Below, piece after piece: positions 1-11,836 of a stretch of 64,000 bases of DNA. Under the pieces are notes generated by a model. The model did not search any database. It was not told where the DNA came from and saw nothing but the letters and a program-made list of their open reading frames with translations. Each line of letters begins with the position of its first letter. The stretch's first letter is position 1. The translations under genes were made by a program, and so were the position numbers. The stretch is from Mytilus edulis (taxonomy: Eukaryota > Mollusca > Bivalvia > Mytilida > Mytilidae): NCBI RefSeq assembly GCF_963676685.1, contig NC_092357.1, forward strand, positions 16,853,607 through 16,917,606, in the 5' to 3' direction.

Positions 1-124
1 TGTTGACTTTATCCAGTGACTTTCCCCCCGAATTCTAAATATAACAGGAACGACGAAAACCCCTGTTATAGTTTTCTGCATTTTTCTCCAACTCGTGGAA
101 TTTTCCTAAAATTTGGTGTAAAAG

Positions 125-3056
125 TTTTTTAACTCCTAAACATAAGTCAGGTGACACCCGAGAACCTAGTAATTACAGGGGAATTGCAATAATTAGTAAT
201 ATTGGTAAGTTGTTTACTAGAATATTAAATAACAGACTAGAAAAATATTTAGAAAAGCATGACATTAGATCCCAAGAAAAAATTGGTTTCTTTAAAGGTA
301 AAATGACTAGTGATCATCTTTTTGTCTTAAAAACTCTAATAGATAAACACACACAAAAAGGCTCAAAACCATTATACACATTTTTGTTGACTTTAGAAGA
401 GCTTTTGATACGGTTAATCATACAATATTGTTTAATAAACTTAGTAAAATTGGAGAAGGAACCCCTTTTTATAATATAATCAAATGTATGTATTCTAATA
501 ACATGCTATGTATAAAAACACGAAACATGTTAACTTCAGACTTTAGATCATATATTGGAGTAAGACAAGGAGATAATCTGCGCCCAGTCTCTTTAAAATA
601 TTTATAAATGATTTTAAATCTTTTTATGATGAAACCTGTGACTCAGTATTGCTATCAAATGTTTCATTAAATTGTCTTCTTTATGCTGATGATCTTGTTT
701 TACTTTCTGAATTTAAAGAAGGCTTACAGAACGCACTAAATAAGCTAGAAATCTATTGTGAAAATTTGGGGTAAGAAGTTAATTTAAAAAAACCAAAGTC
801 TGTAGTTTTTAATACATCTGGCCGTATAAAAGATGCCCAGCTTTCATATAAAGACACATACATCCAAAGTTCCCAACATTATACTTATCTTGGTGTAACT
901 TTTAGAGCATCTGGCAGCTTTTCAGAAGCCAAAAACATGTTATATAAAAAGGTTAAAAGCTGTCTTTAAATATACAAAATATTTTACTAATTATAAACCT
1001 AATATCTCCACTATAATGCACATTTTTGATCACACAGTGATACCTGTATAACTATACGGTTCAGAAATATGGGGTTGTTTTAATTCAAAAAAGTTAAACA
1101 ATAACCCAGAACTAAATAATTTCTTTAGACTGTGTAAAGATCTAAAAAATGAGAAAGTGCATCTAAAATTCTGCAGATTTACATTATCAGTGAATAAGCA
1201 TGCAACAAATTAAGCCATGTTTGGCGAATTAGGTCGTTATCCTCTAATGATAGATATTTTAACAAACATGATTAAATATTGGAAAAGAATTCATGTTAAA
1301 AATAATATTTTATTAACAAATGCATACTCGCTCTCAAATACATTATCTAAAGCTGGAAAGAATTCTTGGGCTAGTAGTGTTGATGTTATCTTAAAATTAC
1401 TTAATTTAAAAGAGTATCAAGTACTCTCATCTAAAATAAACATTAAAAATATGGTGAAATTATATTTAAAGTATTGTAACATATGGAAAAAAGAATTATT
1501 TAATGATAAAAGACAAAATAAGACCTCTGGAAACAAACTTAGAACTTATCGATTTTTCAAACCAAATTTAAATTTTGAGCCATACTTATTGAAACTACCA
1601 TATATTCAAAGATGTGTTTTAGTTATCAAAGGTACCAGGATTATAATTTAGTACGCCAGACGCGCGTTTCGTCTACATAAGACTCACCAGTGACGCTCAT
1701 ATAAAAATATTTATAAAGCCAAACAAGTACAAAGTTGAAGAGCATTGAGGATCCAAAATTCCAAAAAGTTGTGCCAAATACGGCTTAGGTAATCTATGCT
1801 TGGGATAAGAAAATCCTTAGTTTTTCGAAAAATTCAAACTTTTGTAAACAGGAAATTTATAAAAATGACCACATAATTGATATTCATGTCAACACCGAAG
1901 TGTTGACTACTGGGCTGGTGATACCCTCGGGGACGAAACGTCCACCATCAGTGGCATCGACCCAGTGGTGTAAATAGTTATCAAAGGTACCAGGATTATA
2001 ATTTAGTACGCCAGACGCGCGTTTCGTCTACATAAGACTCATCAGTGACGCTCATATAAAAATATTTAAAAAGCCAAACAAGTACAAAGTTGAAGAGCAT
2101 TGAGGATCCAAAATTCCAAAAAGTTGTGCCAAATACGGCTAAGGTAATCTATGCTTAGGATAAGAAAATCCTTAGTTTTTCGAAAAATTCAAACTTTTGT
2201 AAACAGGAAATTTATAAAAATGACCACATTATTGATATTCATGTCAACACCGAAGTGTTGACTACTGGGCTGGTGATACCCTCGGGGACGAAACGTCCAC
2301 CGGCAGTGGCATCGACCCAGTGGTGTAAATAGTTATCAAAGGTACCAGGATTATAATTTAGAACGCCAGACGCGCGTTTCGTCTACATAAGACTCATCAG
2401 TGACGCTCATATAAAAATATTTATAAAGCCAAACAAGTACAAAGTTGAAGAGCATTGAGGATCCAAAATTCCAAAAAGTTGTGCCAAATACGGCTAAGGT
2501 AATCTATGCTTGGGATAAGAAAATCCTTAGTTTTTCGAAAAATTCAAACTTTTGTAAACAGGAAATTTATAAAAATGACCACATTATTGATATTCATGTC
2601 AACACCGAAGTGTTGACTACTGGGCTGGTGATACCCTCGGGGACGAAACGTCCACCAGCAGTGGCATCGACCCAGTGGTGTAAATAGTTATCAAAGGTAC
2701 CAGCATTATAATTTAGTACGCCAGACGCGCGTTTCGTCTACATAAGACTCAGATTCAGAATTCGAGGTCATACACTTGAAATAGAAAAAGGTCGTTACTT
2801 TAATATTAAACTAGAAAATAAAATATGCAAACTCTGTAATGAGGAAATAGAAGATGATATACATTTTCTGTTAACATGTACAACTTTGGATAATGTTTCT
2901 CTTAGCAAAATTTACAGTAAAAATAAAAATGTTTCAAAACTTGATAACAATTCTCTTTTTATTTGGCTAATGGGAAATGAAGATAAAGATATTTAAATAA
3001 TAGTTTGTAAATTATTAGAGGTTTTAAATATAAACAGGAATACAATATTAAATTAA
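125..3056 (+). pseudogene. Broken non-LTR retrotransposon (LINE) reverse transcriptase, interrupted by a tandem array
   Basis: This is a decayed LINE ORF2 read in several plus frames. Near 165-240 the frame gives an RT motif of the type NYRGIAIISNIGKL. The catalytic Y-A-D-D box is at 682-693 and is followed by LVLLSEF. The post-RT region is open from 1217 to about 1620. After the 355-bp array it resumes at about 2752 with RFRIRGHTLEIEKG. A C-x2-C...H...C zinc knuckle lies at about 2826-2878, the usual C-terminal feature of such LINEs. Stops and frameshifts (for example near 600, 770, 970-1210 and 2996) make it non-functional. The 5' end (endonuclease) is missing. The clade is not resolved; CR1/L2-like is possible. 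Confidence 0.85.
1621..2750. repeat. 355-bp tandem array (3.2 copies) inserted in the LINE
   Basis: Monomers start with AGTTATCAAAGGTACCAG at 1621, 1976, 2331 and 2686, an exact 355-bp period. The fourth copy stops after about 65 bases (2750). The layout is therefore A-B-A-B-A-B-A, with A the 65-base module and B about 290 bases. A contains the hairpin-prone AGACGCGCGTTTCGTCT. Monomers differ by only a few substitutions. The period is not a multiple of three, so the open frame at 2445-2687 is not a conserved protein. Divergent relatives lie at 15100-15570, 46625-46705 and 50395-50702. Confidence 0.95.
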
Positions 3057-3354
3057 TATCTCTATATAAAACTATAGAATGATATAGAATGATATGTATG
3101 ATCATATATGCATTTAAATAGTTATTTCTTTTACATTTAATAAATTATTAGTAAACAATGAGATGTGCTGTCCAATAAAGGAACCAGAGTAACAAACAAT
3201 GGGTCATATCATATTATATATATTTTTATTATTACAAATTTCTTACTTTATTTGCTTTGATATTTTATATTAAGCAATTAAATCAAAATCAATCATCTTA
3301 TGTGCTTTGTTTAACTTATTTTTAATTTTCTTTACATTATGTTTGAAAGGCAAA
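3057..3354. other. AT-rich LINE 3' flank, no gene seen
   Basis: A few polyadenylation-like AATAAA strings occur. It may be the LINE 3' untranslated tail. No coding signal is visible. Confidence 0.4.
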
Positions 3355-3453
3355 CTCATAAATTGAAAATCAACTGTCAACACCATGGTTAAAAATGAAA
3401 GACACAAACAGACAAACAGACAAACAATAGTACACATAACACAACATAAAAAC
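3355..3453 (-). mobile_element. Fragment of the YLDLHL-type retroelement 3' tail
   Basis: It shares the CCATGG...GACAAACAGAC...AGTACACAT...ACACAACATA string with the longer reverse copy at 14335-15030. It is directly followed by the perfect hairpin CTCTCGCTCGAGAG (3453-3466). Confidence 0.6.
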
Positions 3454-3579
3454 TCTCGCTCGAGAGAAATTTGTGTAATACTGAAAAAATTATTACACCA
3501 GGCTTTTCGATATCACAAACTAGTCAAAACTTTTACTTAATTTTATTATCAGGTATGAGGACTTTTAATTCGAAAATAT

Positions 3580-4335
3580 AACCCAACATGCAGACATCGT
3601 ATACGTTCAGGTATTTCACGTCCAATCTTTTATGGTAATATTCTTTACCAAGCATAAAAATGTCAGTATTCACCTCAAAAGCTAACAAAACCTTTTAACA
3701 GACCTATTAAGAAGGGATATAGTTAAGATACTGTTGTCTGGCCATAAAAGATTGCATATTTTGGCTTTAATATTGATTCACTTATAGGGCCTTTGCATCG
3801 GAATTAAGCACATTTATTCTAAAACCAGTAGTTGGCATGACACGGGTTGTATTCTTCTCTTATATTTCATGATGGTTTATAACTAAAACCCTAACAGGAG
3901 GGATTGTGCCAGATATTCATATGACATGTATGATGAAGACATAATCTTTCAATCAATTTACAGTCTAATTGCGGTCTGGAGTTGGCATGTCAGTAACTGC
4001 TAGTAGTCTGTTATTTTTTCTACATTGGCTAGAGGTATTGGGGAGGGTTGAGATCTCAAAAACATGTTTAACACCGCCGCAATTTTGCCCCTGTCCCAAG
4101 TCAGGAGCCTATGGCCTTTGTAAGTCTTGTATGATTTTTAATTTTAGTTTCTTGTGTATAATTCCGAGTTTAGTATGACGGCCATTGTCACTGAAATAGT
4201 ATACATATCTGTTTAAGGGCCAGCTGAAGGACGCCTCCGGGTGCGGGAATATCTCGCTACATTGAAGACCCATCGGCTGTTGTCTGTTCTATGGGTTGTT
4301 GTCGCTTTGACACATTCCCCATGTTCATATTCATT
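3580..4335 (+). repeat. Interspersed repeat 'Rep-A', long copy
   Basis: It is collinear with 48690-49560 over its whole length, with substitutions and small indels. It ends in the motif GGACGCCTCCGGGTGCGGGA ... CATTGAAGACC ... ACATTCCCCAT. Shorter 3' copies are at 19555-19795 and 54120-54345, and reverse stubs near 33465 and 58405. The open frame 3969-4178 inside it is not conserved between copies. Confidence 0.8.
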
Positions 4336-5876
4336 TTTTTGTAAATATGTATTTATACACAACATATGATGAAAACAAAGGAACAATAACAAAAAGGAAT
4401 GAATAATCGTCTCATTTATCGTTAATTTTAATATGAAATGTGCCTTTAGAATTTGAATTGTCCCATTGTTATCGTTCAGTTTCTTTTTGCATATGAATTT
4501 AAAAACTTGTTATTTACCATGGCGTTTTTATAAATATCCATTGGATATCTGTTGTATCTCTTCTGCAAACCGAGTCAAAATAGAGTCGGATGTTGAAGCT
4601 CTTCAAATAAAGACAAACTGATAGCAAATTCAAATATATAAGCGATAACATTATAAAAACAAATAAAAAAACAACCTAGAAAACTATCTACTGAGCAACA
4701 CAACTATCGAAATAAATCAGGGAGGATATTTGAAGCAATGCTTAGTTATTGTCATTTTACTAGAAATGCTAAACCATCAGTTGTATTCAGTGGAAGAGAA
4801 GAATGTACAGTAAAGAGGTTTGAAGTTGAATTATGTTTGTAAAGAAGTAAATTTCAAGAAAAATTCAGCTTGCTGAAATTAAATGTTTTAATTGTTGAAG
4901 GGGCATTTTAGTATTACATGTATATTAAAAACTTCTCTGTAATCAAAAGAGTGAATGATAGGAAATGAAAGCACCGACATATTTTAAGAATGGAGAATTC
5001 ATGTTATTGATTACCACAAGATAGTCACGCACGACGAGTGTCAACAGCGAAACAATATTCGAAACTAAAAACCTTCAAAAATGTTTTACTTTTAAGTGTA
5101 ATGTATAGTTGACTATTGAATAATCTGTTTCATTAATTTGAAATGTTGTTATGTCTGTTTCAGACTTGTGCTATAAACTGCTTACTGGATTTTTGTTTAC
5201 TTTGATTTAGGAATAATTTCTTGAGTAGTTACCTTATACCACTTTGATACAAAAAACACCCATATATAGTGTATCTGTTCTATTTTTGAATCATGCTTTA
5301 CATTGGACAGCAATATGCGGACTTGTTTAATTTCATTGATATCTAAGCTTCCCAAAATTACACGCAAAGTATAATTGCTGGCCCATCTGATTGTTTTTCA
5401 AAGCAATTACATTGACAAAACAAAAATATCTGTCCGCAGTGAAAGAGGGTAATTAGAAATGCTGTAAAACTGTTTATTGGCTAGTGGTATTAATTATATG
5501 AGGATTCCTAATAACTCGAAAGAGCTTCTGGAAATGTTAAATCTCGATCTTTCACTGAAATGAATTCTTTTTGATTTGTCAACCTGTTAAGAAGTACCAC
5601 AAGTCCAAATGTGAAAAGCATCTTAAACTCGTAATCCACAATATTTTTCAATATGCAAATTATAGCATACGCTTTAAATTTACTATTTTTGGATACCATA
5701 CGGCTTATTGTTTAAAACAATAACAAAAAAGGTAAAACTTGTTACACAGAGAAGCAAGTGATCAGTATGCTGGAGATTCTTATTGACAACATATTTGTTG
5801 AACTGTTCACTAAATATTCAGATAATATGCAGTACGGTATCTCAAAACAATAATTTTATAACTTATGCTACCATTT
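4336..5876. other. Non-coding stretch, nothing recognised
   Basis: AT-rich single-copy-looking sequence. I see no exon with convincing splice sites and no repeat shared with the rest of the window. Confidence 0.4.
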
Positions 5877-5909
5877 GAGCCGCGTCGGATAGAAATCGAC
5901 CTTATGCAA
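5877..5909 (+). repeat. Left terminal inverted repeat
   Basis: Perfect inverted match to 9185-9217. Preceded by ATTT. Confidence 0.9.
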
Positions 5910-6249
5910 ACAAAATCTCAATTTGAGTTTTGTTCATATTAATTTTGCTTATAGTCATACAATTTGAATGCAAAAAACCGTTTTACTCTAGCTTTCTTCT
6001 TTTAAAAGTTTCGCTATTTCAAAGTTGTGACGGCTACATATATTCAACTTCAGAATCTCACGACAACGTCGTGAAATTAGCATTATCGTGCATTAATTTT
6101 ATTCTTTATCGGTCCTTTTCTCGTTATAGAGAGAGCCACGAAAACATGCATTTGTATACAATATTTAATTTATTTTATAAGATTGTTACAATGAGAACAT
6201 AAATGATTCTCTACTTTTCAATCCAACTGTAACCAGTACATGTGAAATG

Positions 6250-7560
6250 TTACTCCTCTGAAGCACGAGGACAAAATTCGTCACGGAAATTATACTGGAA
6301 AAAAGGACGGACTTCATTGTACAGATAACGCATTCTTTTCTCTGTCAGCCCTGCTGGCTGAATAACTTCTGAAAGTGTCGTGAGCAACTCCGGTACGTTT
6401 GTGCTTTCCTTAAGCAAAGCCAGTCTTTTCTCCGGTTGATCAAGAGTTTCTCTCGCAAATACGACTCTGGTAAATCGGAAGTGATGGAATTTTCCTATAC
6501 CTCTGGGTGGTTTGAAATAATTAGTGAAGAAATTACCCCATCTGTACCACTTTAAGCTGTGTTTGTCATCGTCATTTTCATTATAAACTTCTGACTTATT
6601 GCATTTGGCAGAATTGTCAACATTTTAACCAGTTGTGATACAGTGTTTACGTCCGACTTTCTAAATTTCTTTTTCAACATGCCAAAATTAAACATGCGTC
6701 ACATAAACATTCTGTGTGCCCAGCAATCATAAAATGCAAACTAATAATTTTGTGTAAACCCTTTGCGCACCTCCACAACAGATAATGTAAAGTAGTTTTA
6801 TTTTTGTTTTGTCCCACAGAATTATCAGCATGAAAATGACACACCTTTTCATCGTAAGTATTACCATGCAGATAATGGTGGAGCATGCTTAAAACAGCAT
6901 TGGGTCCATGTGTCCGACTTCAATTTTCCCCGATTGTTTGTTGCTCATCAATAGAATAATTCGTTTGCATTGGAAAGTTTTCATCGCAAACTCCAAATAT
7001 TTGAACCTTTCGAGGCGTTTAAAAGTAAAGAGCTCCAACCTCTTGGGACGAATGTTGCAAGTTTATATATTGTGAAAAGTCAATAGTGTAATGAACATTT
7101 TCAAAAAATTTTTGAACGTGGAGTGTTGTACTTTCCTATTGGAGACTCACCCAACTAAATTCATCACGTGATCTTTGTGTATATATATACATAATGTATA
7201 ATATTGAATTCACGCTGCGTCCGCGCAGACTGTATATGGTCAATTAATTTTTGAGTTCTCACTTATTTCGCGTCTTCTGAAATAAATCCGGAAATATCAT
7301 CTCTCAACTGAAAGCACGTTTTACACAGATCCGTCTTTGGTTTCATAAATTGAATATGAGGGACACATGCATTCCAAACTTCTTTAAATACGGTTAGTTG
7401 AACATATTGTTGTTCTGAGTTAACGAATGCACTAACATATTTGGAGTGTCCATATTTCTTGCTCTCGCTATAAGGTAGAAATTTACCACAACATTAAAAA
7501 GGAATGGAATTAATGACAAATTGAACCAAAAGAATTCTTCGATACGACTGGTTGTCGCGC
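6250..7560 (-). pseudogene. Transposase-like pseudogene with HADN...GQNKN motif
   Basis: Reading the minus strand, fragments in shifting frames give an ordered protein. First, near 7010-6890, come KVQIFGV and DEQQTIGE. An open frame at 6886-6674 follows with HFHADNSVGQNKNKTTLHYL, a tryptophan-arginine pair and GHT. Then about 6555-6267 carries RGIGKFHHFRFTRVVF, RMRYLYNEVRPFF and FRDEFCPR before a stop. This order (H-A-D-N, G-Q-N-K-N, G-H-T, then K-x-F-H-H-F-R-F) recalls an uncharacterised transposon-associated family in invertebrates; I think of DUF7869-type proteins, but this is memory only. Several frameshifts and stops (for example after GHTECLCDACLILAC) make it inactive. It sits inside matched TIRs, which supports it being the element's own gene. 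Confidence 0.7.
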
Positions 7561-9184
7561 TTTTTGCCATAATACATTTAATAGTTCAACAGTGATTTGT
7601 AACATATAGTTCAAAATCCCAAATACTATCTCTTTTAATTATAGTAGTTCAAATTTCAAAATAAACGAGTTTTTTAGATGAAATTTTGGTTTATTATTTA
7701 TTAATCCGACATCGATATCACAGCTTACATCTTTCAAAATTGTTACCTTAATCACTCAGACGGACGGACGGACGCAAAATTGTAAGACCCACCGATACAT
7801 AGATCGGGAATTTTATTGCCCGAATACTAATTTTAAAGTTGTCGGGATATAAAAAAGGGGGTTTAAAAGGTTTTATTTTGAAAGTTATTAGTTTTCGAAA
7901 TACATGTACACATGTATTATGCAAAAGTTTCCCTCTTTCTTTCAATTTCTAAATAGAAATGTCATTGAACCTAAATTACACGCAACACGTACATTTCTAA
8001 ATTTCTGAATAGATATGAACAGATAAATTGAACGCACATAGTACAAAATCCACATAGAGCACGGGTTGGTCTTTGTTTAATATTGTATAGTTGTGATGTT
8101 GTTTCTTTTTAGATTGTTCAAAATGCAACGGTACAATGATATGAATAACTTTTGACCTATTTTTGTTTTTGCGTGTCTCACTGTGTGTAGCGAAGTTTTG
8201 CAATACAGCACAAATTTTGTTTTATACTACCAGAAATAATTTTTCAGAATATTACTTAAGTTTAGTTAAGCTTAAGAATTGCATACAATTATTTTTTTAA
8301 GCATGTTAAGACTGGTGTTACTTTCACTTTGTATAAAATGTAAAAATAGATCGTGAACGTAAAAATAGTTCAATATGTAGAACGTATTAGGAAATACATA
8401 CCTTAGCAAAACAATGATCAACAATGTATTCGGATCTGTTAGCCAAAACTGATACTAAGGTTGAGAAATATGTTATTTAGAAAAGGACAGGATTCAGGAA
8501 GAATTTTTTTATCAGATAATTTGAAAATGTTCATGTCGGACCGGATAAAGCGGTTTCCGTGAAAGATTTATATCGGCATTTTTTACTAAACTTATCAGAA
8601 ATAATATACTAGTTTTGTCCTATATGTATGGAATATGTTAGCTAAAGGCTCGATTTAATCAGATTAAAATTGTAAGGTTTCCCCGTATATCTTTTTTTTA
8701 CAAATTTCATATAAAACCCCACTAAAAAAAGGGAAGGCATATTATATATTATGTTGGATTTTCACCAGTACAGAGTTAAAAGACGCAGAATCGTCTAAAG
8801 TATACTAGTTTAATTTGTCATAGTTTTGTCGACCATAACTTTTGTTTCTCATGTTATGAACATGTATAAACGTTTCAGTTTTTACAATTTAATTTCGTTG
8901 AAATACATAAGAAATTTTTGAACAAAAACAATACTGGTTATATTACCAAAAATTGAAAACGTTATACAACAAAAATCTATCCAAATAAACAAATATAACT
9001 GTGGCAATTCTGCTTCTATTGGTACCTAGTACATTAAAATCCGATCAGAAATGTCCCCACAATATTTTTTTTGAAAAAACGTAGTTTTGTCAGAAAGCGA
9101 CATGTTGTTTTTTTATAACGTCAGAAACTACCTGTATGAAAACTTGTGAAACTTTATCGTAACGTTACTCGGTTTGACGTCGAA

Positions 9185-9217
9185 TTGCATAAGGTCGATT
9201 TCTATCCGACGCGGCTC
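9185..9217 (-). repeat. Right terminal inverted repeat
   Basis: Perfect inverted match to 5877-5909. Followed by ATTT. Confidence 0.9.
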
Positions 9218-9221
9218 ATTT

Positions 9222-9655
9222 GTATGATTAAAAGCATTGTGGATTATTCCTTTTATACGATTTGTTCGACTATGATTAATGGTATTGATTCATGGTATAG
9301 ATTTAAAAAGGTAATCACAACATGTGTCACTAGTTGATCAAGAACTTACACAGTATGTATCACTTGTGGTTAGATTTTATTGTAATGCCCAATTATAAAA
9401 CACGAATACAACGAAAAAGGTTTACAACTACAAACGATAAGACATTTGACAAGATCCAATGAGAATAACAAATAACATCAAAACTAAATACACGAATTTT
9501 GGATAGAAAAGTGCCGTGACACGTCTTATAACAATGCGAATTCACACTCAGCAAAACAGTCACAATCGGGAATAAGTCACGTTCAGTGTTACATGTTATG
9601 TATTGGACGATATTTCCTTCCAGAAGTGTCTCGGTCTTAAATGCTGTTTGTTTCC
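9222..9655. other. Non-coding stretch, nothing recognised
   Basis: No splice-supported exon or shared repeat seen. Confidence 0.4.
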
Positions 9656-9659
9656 TTAC

Positions 9660-9850
9660 TTAAAACAACCGAGAGTGGTATGGGTTACCAATTACATGTG
9701 GAAGTTTTGAAATTGTATTTTTGATAATGCCTGTACCAAGTCAGGAACATGACAGTTGTTGACCATTCGTTTGATGTGTTTTGTCATTTGATTTTGCCAT
9801 GTGATTAGGGACTTTCCGATTGAATTTTCCTCGGAGTTCATTTGACTTTT
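9660..9850 (+). repeat. Interspersed repeat 'M2' copy
   Basis: Contains the family hallmarks CCTGTACCAAGTCAGGAA, ATTCGTTTGATGTGTT, GGACTTTCCG and TTTTCCTCGGAGTTC. Other copies are at 12420-12600 (-), 18915-19110 (+), 21955-22150 (-), 55430-55620 (+), 59210-59390 (-) and 63880-63945 (+). Confidence 0.8.
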
Positions 9851-9854
9851 TTCT

Positions 9855-10215
9855 CTGTCCTATATGTTCTCCCATTTATTTGTATTGTAGTCCTGTCATG
9901 TAACGCTGTCATTTAAATGTTATATTTAACATAGCCATAAAAGTGGGAGGTTTGGCATGCTACAAAACCAGATTTAACCCACCATTTTGTCCTTAAAATG
10001 TCCTGTACAAAGTCAGGAAAATGACCATTGTTATATTATAGTTCGTGTCTGTGTATGTTACATTTTAATGTTGTTTATCTGTTGTGTCGTTAATTTTCTT
10101 TTATATTTGATGCGTTTCACTCAGGTTTAGTTTGTTACCCGGATTGGTTTTTTTTTCTCAATCGATTTATGAGTTTTGAACAGCGGCAGACTACTATAAC
10201 TTTTTATAGACAGTG
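9855..10215 (+). repeat. Interspersed repeat 'M1' copy
   Basis: Runs from TCCTATATGTTCTC through AAGTGGGAGGTTTGGCATGC to GAACAGCGGCAGACTACT. It matches the copies at 22365-22715 (and its two tandem duplicates) and 51120-51455 (reverse), plus a 3' stub at 55050-55135. It is probably a non-autonomous element; clear terminal inverted repeats were not found. Confidence 0.8.
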
Positions 10216-10704
10216 GATTTAAATGTCGAATTTTCAATAAAAGTAGTGAGTATTATAAATAAAGGCAACAACATTTTACCGCTGTCGAAAGTCATAACGT
10301 GGAAGATATCAAAGGTACATTCAAAGTTCATAACTTAAAGATAAACTGACATCTTCACGGAAAAGCATGAAAGTCCACAAAACTCCGAATAAAAAATTAA
10401 AGACTTATAAACACGATATATAGATATCCACATAAAACCGAGGGGGTTACTTTGACTCAATCGTTTGAATTCATTGGTTTGATGTGATGACAAACAAGAA
10501 ATTTTATGTTGGAAACAACTATCTTGTTTTAATAAATTGTAATAACTTAACATTTTGTACTGTGTTAACGTAGACTGTAAAGTAAATGAAAGAGGTAGCA
10601 CTTGCAATGCTTAAGAAAATGACGTTCTCTGGGTGAAACATATAAAATTTGCAATTATACTACAGCATCGTATTTTTTTTATAATGTATTATATCTTATG
10701 TTGA
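10216..10704. other. Non-coding stretch, nothing recognised
   Basis: AT-rich. The minus open frame at 10335-10607 has no recognisable domain. Confidence 0.35.
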
Positions 10705-10945
10705 AAGAACCGGGGTGGCTTAGTGGTCTAAGTAGTCGAATTTTAATATAACACTGAAGTTGGTTGCCCGAATCCTGCAAGGGGCGTGCTGGTGAACTGG
10801 ACTCCAATATTAATTGACTAGGAATGCCAGTTTTCAAACCGGAGTTCGGTGGTTCTCCCCGACTTCCCCAATCAATAAAAACATACCGCCACGAAATGGT
10901 ACAATAGTTCCGAAAGTGGTGTTTGACTTAAATCAATCAATCATA
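10705..10945 (+). mobile_element. tRNA-derived SINE with ATCA tail
   Basis: The head has a pol III A-box-like TGGCTTAGTGGTCTAAG and a degraded B-box-like GGTTGCCCGAATCC. The body has CGGAGTTCGGTGGTTCTCCC and CCGCCACGAAATGG, followed by an AATCAATCAATCAT tail. This head-body-tail order is typical of molluscan tRNA-derived SINEs. It is not a functional tRNA. Confidence 0.75.
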
Positions 10946-11560
10946 TATAAGTTAAATAACCCTACTAAAGGAAAAATCAGTAACTGAAGACTCATTTGAG
11001 ATGCTCTTCTTGGATCAACGCTTAATTCTCATACAGTAAGTCTATAACTCCACAATAAAGAAACGTGTCAACATTTGGTCCCTACAGGGTAGGAAATTTC
11101 AATGAAGTATAATTAGTTCAATCAACAGAAACGTGTTGACTGATGACTGATCACGTGGAATATATTTAAATTCAAACCAAAACATTTAAGAATTTCACTA
11201 AAGCGTCTAGATATGGTTATCGTAAAAGGAACAACACCATTAAAAGCAAACACTATGTGTTTATCTATAGATATAAATGTCTACATCATTTGATCTCACA
11301 TAAAGACTTGTCTCAGAGACAATCATACCATATCTTTTTTTATACTTCCTATCCTTTATTTTAAAACCTTTCCACTGAATAGAATACTCGTTGGTTCATT
11401 TTTAATACTAATCAAAATGATAAAACGGATACGGACGCATATAACATGAATTAAGGAGACAGTAATATACCGCTGTTCAATAGCCATAGATCTATTAGGC
11501 GAAAACAAATCGGGGTCACGAAACCAAATCGGGGTCACGAAACCAAACCGAGGAAAACAC
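10946..11560. other. 3' flank of the lectin gene, nothing else recognised
   Basis: Contains a two-copy 19-bp direct repeat (CAAATCGGGGTCACGAAAC at 11506 and 11525). No coding signal. Confidence 0.4.
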
Positions 11561-11563
11561 ATC

Positions 11564-11578
11564 AATAAATAAATAAAT
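11564..11578 (-). promoter_or_regulatory. Putative AU-rich element in the lectin 3' UTR
   Basis: On the minus strand, about 35 nt after the stop codon, overlapping ATTTA pentamers occur (ATTTATTTATTTATTG). Such elements shorten mRNA half-life in animals. Function here is inference. Confidence 0.35.
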
Positions 11579-11612
11579 TCAGATGCATTCTTGCATACAT
11601 TTTTTAATAAAA

Positions 11613-11836
11613 TTACTTTTCGCAGATAAAACGTTGCCTGTGGTCACACCTTAAATCATAGAAGTTAGAACTACTGAGGTTCAAACAGTCTTGTGGTCTA
11701 GCAAAAGATCCACTTGGTCGTCGAGGACCGAACGCAAAGTAATTCATCTTTGTCATCTTTCCATTCCAAATCCATCTCCAATCTCCACCAGAAATATGTC
11801 TGTTAATGTTACGTCCACCAATGTGGAAATAGCTAC
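11613..11836 (-). CDS. Lectin exon 4 (carbohydrate-site half and stop)
   Basis: Acceptor AAAAAAATAG before 11836. Encodes the WRWIWNG core and the last three conserved cysteines, then a TAA stop at 11615-11613. Confidence 0.9.

Larger units (their letters stand above)
5877..9217 (-). mobile_element. 3.3-kb TIR DNA transposon, degenerate
   Basis: Perfect inverted repeats of 33-34 bases bound the element. The left arm is 5877-5909, beginning GAGCCGCGTCGGATAGAAAT; the right arm is 9185-9217. The four bases outside each arm are ATTT (5873-5876 and 9218-9221), consistent with a 4-bp target duplication. Between the arms, on the minus strand, lies a decayed transposase-like gene (6250-7560). The element is 3341 bp. 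The superfamily is not assigned. Confidence 0.85.

Noticed and set aside
2445..2687. 80-codon open frame in the 355-bp monomer
   Set aside because: Other monomers have a stop in the same place, and the 355-bp period breaks frame.
3969..4178. 69-codon open frame
   Set aside because: Inside Rep-A; the second copy at 48690-49560 does not keep it.
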